64,000 nt of DNA from Streptomyces albipurpureus. GTDB lineage: Bacteria > Actinomycetota > Actinomycetes > Streptomycetales > Streptomycetaceae. The translations under genes and the position numbers were made by a program. Below, piece after piece: positions 62,406 through 64,000 of this stretch. The stretch lies in the NCBI RefSeq assembly GCF_023701525.1, contig NZ_JAMQAW010000009.1, positions 40,691 to 104,690 on the forward strand, written 5' to 3'. The notes under the pieces are model-generated. The model saw nothing but the letters and a program-made list of their open reading frames with translations, did no database searches and had not been told where the DNA came from. Numbering within the stretch: position 1 is the first letter of the stretch; every line of letters begins with the position of its first letter.

Positions 62406-63965
62406 ATGGCACCCGAACCCGAAGCCGGCGGCGGCGTGCCCGATGCGTCGGACTCATGGGGAGTCGGCAAAGTGGTCGGTGACGGCCGCTACCGAATGAC
62501 CCACCGCCTCGGGCGCGGCGGCATGGCCGAGGTCTTCGCGGCCGAGGACGTGCGGCTCGGCCGCACCGTCGCGGTGAAGCTCCTGCGCACCGATCTCGCC
62601 GAGGACCCGATCGCCAAGGCACGGTTCACACGCGAGGCCCAGTCGGTCGCCGGTCTCAACCACCACGCGATCGTCGCCGTGTATGACTCGGGCGAGGACC
62701 AGGTCGCGGGCCAGCCCGTCCCGTACATCGTCATGGAGTTGGTCGAGGGGCGCACGATCCGCGATCTGCTGATCAAGGCGGAGGCACCGCCGCCGGAGCA
62801 GGCACTGATCATTGTGTCCGGTGTGCTGGAGGCCCTGGCCTACTCCCACCAACACGGCATCGTGCACCGGGACATCAAGCCCGCCAACGTCATCATCACC
62901 CAATCCGGTGCGGTGAAGGTGATGGACTTCGGCATCGCCCGCGCCCTGCACGGTGCGTCCTCGACGATGACGCAGACCGGCATGGTCATGGGCACGCCCC
63001 AGTACCTCTCTCCCGAGCAGGCACTGGGCAAGGCCGTCGACCATCGCTCCGACCTCTACGCGACCGGCTGTCTGCTCTACGAACTGCTGGCGCTGCGACC
63101 CCCGTTCACCGGTGAGACCCCGCTCTCGGTGGTCTACCAGCATGTCCAGGACATCCCGATGCCTCCGTCCGAGGCGTCCGATGTGGTGCCGCCCGAGCTG
63201 GACGGCCTGGTGATGCGCTCGCTCGCCAAGGACCCGGACGACCGGTTCCAGAGCGCGGAGGAAATGCGCGGTCTGGTCCAGTACGGGCTCCAGATGCTTC
63301 AGCAGCAGGGCAGCCACAACGGCAGTTGGAACACCGGCTTCGTCCAGGCGCAGGACAACCGCTCCGGTCCTGGCCTCGGGATGGTCGGGGCGACCGCTCA
63401 GCACCCGATCCACGGCGACACCTCACAGGCGCCGATCCTGCCGCCGATGAACCCGGACGACGGGGGCTATGACGGCGGTCGCCGCGATGGCCGGGGTGGC
63501 AACAAGGTCTGGCTGGTGGCCGCGCTGGCGCTGGTGGCAGTCGTGGCAGGCGTCGCCTTCGCGCTGGCCAAGACGAACGAACCCACCGACAAGGGCAAGG
63601 ACGACACCAAGACGTCCCAGAGCCCGACGCCGCCTTCGACCTCGAAGTCTCCTACCACCGAGGCGACCGAGGAAGAGGAAGAGCCCGAGAAGGAGCCCGA
63701 GAAGGACCCGACGAAGTCGTGGCCGTCACGTCAGTACACCCCTGACCAGAAGCCGTCGAAGTCGTTCGAGCCGACCCGGGACCCGGAGCCGTCGCAGGAA
63801 CCGACGCCGTCGCAGAGCATCTCGGGGCCGAGCCAGCCCCAGCCCGGCACCTCCTCGGTGGACCCGGGGCCGACCGACACCGGCGGGGGCGAAACCGGCG
63901 GCCCCACGGGCGGCGGCGACAGCGCCGGCACTGCCGGTGGCGGTAACCCGGATCCGCAGCAGTAA
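62406..63965 (+). CDS. Membrane Ser/Thr protein kinase without PASTA domains
   Basis: A 519-residue kinase: glycine loop GRGGMAEV, Lys58 in VAVK, catalytic Asp156 in HRDIKPAN, DFG 174-176 and activation loop STMTQTGMVMGTPQYLSPEQ. A cytoplasmic linker reaches the membrane helix at about 366-388 (VWLVAALALVAVVAGVAFAL). The outer region is low-complexity Pro/Ser/Thr/Glu, then Gly-rich to the end, with no PASTA repeat. Its kinase domain closely resembles PknB of this window. ATG follows GACGGCGAGGACTG. Confidence 0.93.
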   Translation: MAPEPEAGGGVPDASDSWGVGKVVGDGRYRMTHRLGRGGMAEVFAAEDVRLGRTVAVKLLRTDLAEDPIAKARFTREAQSVAGLNHHAIVAVYDSGEDQVAGQPVPYIVMELVEGRTIRDLLIKAEAPPPEQALIIVSGVLEALAYSHQHGIVHRDIKPANVIITQSGAVKVMDFGIARALHGASSTMTQTGMVMGTPQYLSPEQALGKAVDHRSDLYATGCLLYELLALRPPFTGETPLSVVYQHVQDIPMPPSEASDVVPPELDGLVMRSLAKDPDDRFQSAEEMRGLVQYGLQMLQQQGSHNGSWNTGFVQAQDNRSGPGLGMVGATAQHPIHGDTSQAPILPPMNPDDGGYDGGRRDGRGGNKVWLVAALALVAVVAGVAFALAKTNEPTDKGKDDTKTSQSPTPPSTSKSPTTEATEEEEEPEKEPEKDPTKSWPSRQYTPDQKPSKSFEPTRDPEPSQEPTPSQSISGPSQPQPGTSSVDPGPTDTGGGETGGPTGGGDSAGTAGGGNPDPQQ

Positions 63966-64000
63966 CGGCGGCCGACCGCCAGCAGCAGCCGAGTTCAGCG

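Overview
The window reads as the chromosomal core of a Streptomyces or a very close relative. The DNA is very G+C-rich with strong third-position G/C bias and many GTG/TTG starts. Typical streptomycete families are present: CrgA, DUF5324, DUF881, class E sortases, an HTTM-DUF5819 pair and the proteasome activator Bpa. From memory, the gene order resembles the S. coelicolor segment close to oriC; I could not check this. Two perfect parS palindromes and eight DnaA-box nine-mers support an origin-proximal position.

Layout. 1-1387: 5' part of a secreted peptidylarginine-deiminase-like gene running off the left edge, then a gene-poor stretch with a 15-bp tandem repeat. 2523-8461: a secreted protein overlapped by an antisense ORF, a DUF5324 protein, cyclophilin, rhomboid protease, a DnaA-box cluster, crgA, a DUF881 protein and a small membrane protein. 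8240-11292: small membrane protein, PabA/TrpG-type amidotransferase and two class E sortases, with start/stop overlaps. 11618-20148 (minus): the cell-wall/phosphorylation block fhaA-fhaB-pstP-rodA-pbpA, followed by the four-PASTA kinase pknB as a separate unit. 21131: tRNA-Leu(CAG).

21676-28604: a two-component system whose kinase carries an unusual C-terminal membrane/extracytoplasmic extension, a parS site, a DUF2252 protein, a J-domain protein and a rhodanese. 29170-32745 (minus): phenylacetyl-CoA epoxidase operon paaABCDE. 32861-36372: DUF5819-HTTM pair and a SpoU rRNA methylase. 36638-45706: paaN, a PaaH-type dehydrogenase, a PaaR-like TetR regulator, an Lrp/AsnC regulator and a branched-chain 2-oxoacid dehydrogenase operon (E1a, E1b, E2). 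Three near-identical PaaR-like palindromes lie upstream of paaA, between paaN and the dehydrogenase gene, and upstream of the bkd operon. This suggests one local regulator coordinates aromatic and branched-chain acyl-CoA metabolism. Each palindrome has a perfect DnaA-box nine-mer within about 25-50 bp.

45802-54008: mobA-moeA molybdenum cofactor pair ending in a parS site, a divergent pair of a K+ channel and an RCK-only paralogue, a quinone oxidoreductase followed by 19 perfect copies of a heptamer with G-quadruplex potential, an isochorismatase-like hydrolase and Bpa. 54112-59826 (minus): ABC transporter pair, PadR regulator with an operator at its start codon, and a surface-anchored protein. 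60335-63965: two divergently transcribed Ser/Thr kinases.

The strongest leads are the PAD-like gene, the paired PaaR-like/DnaA motifs and the DnaA-box cluster. Next come the two-component kinase with a BamE-like tail, the G3N4 heptamer array and the antisense overlap near 3.2 kb.
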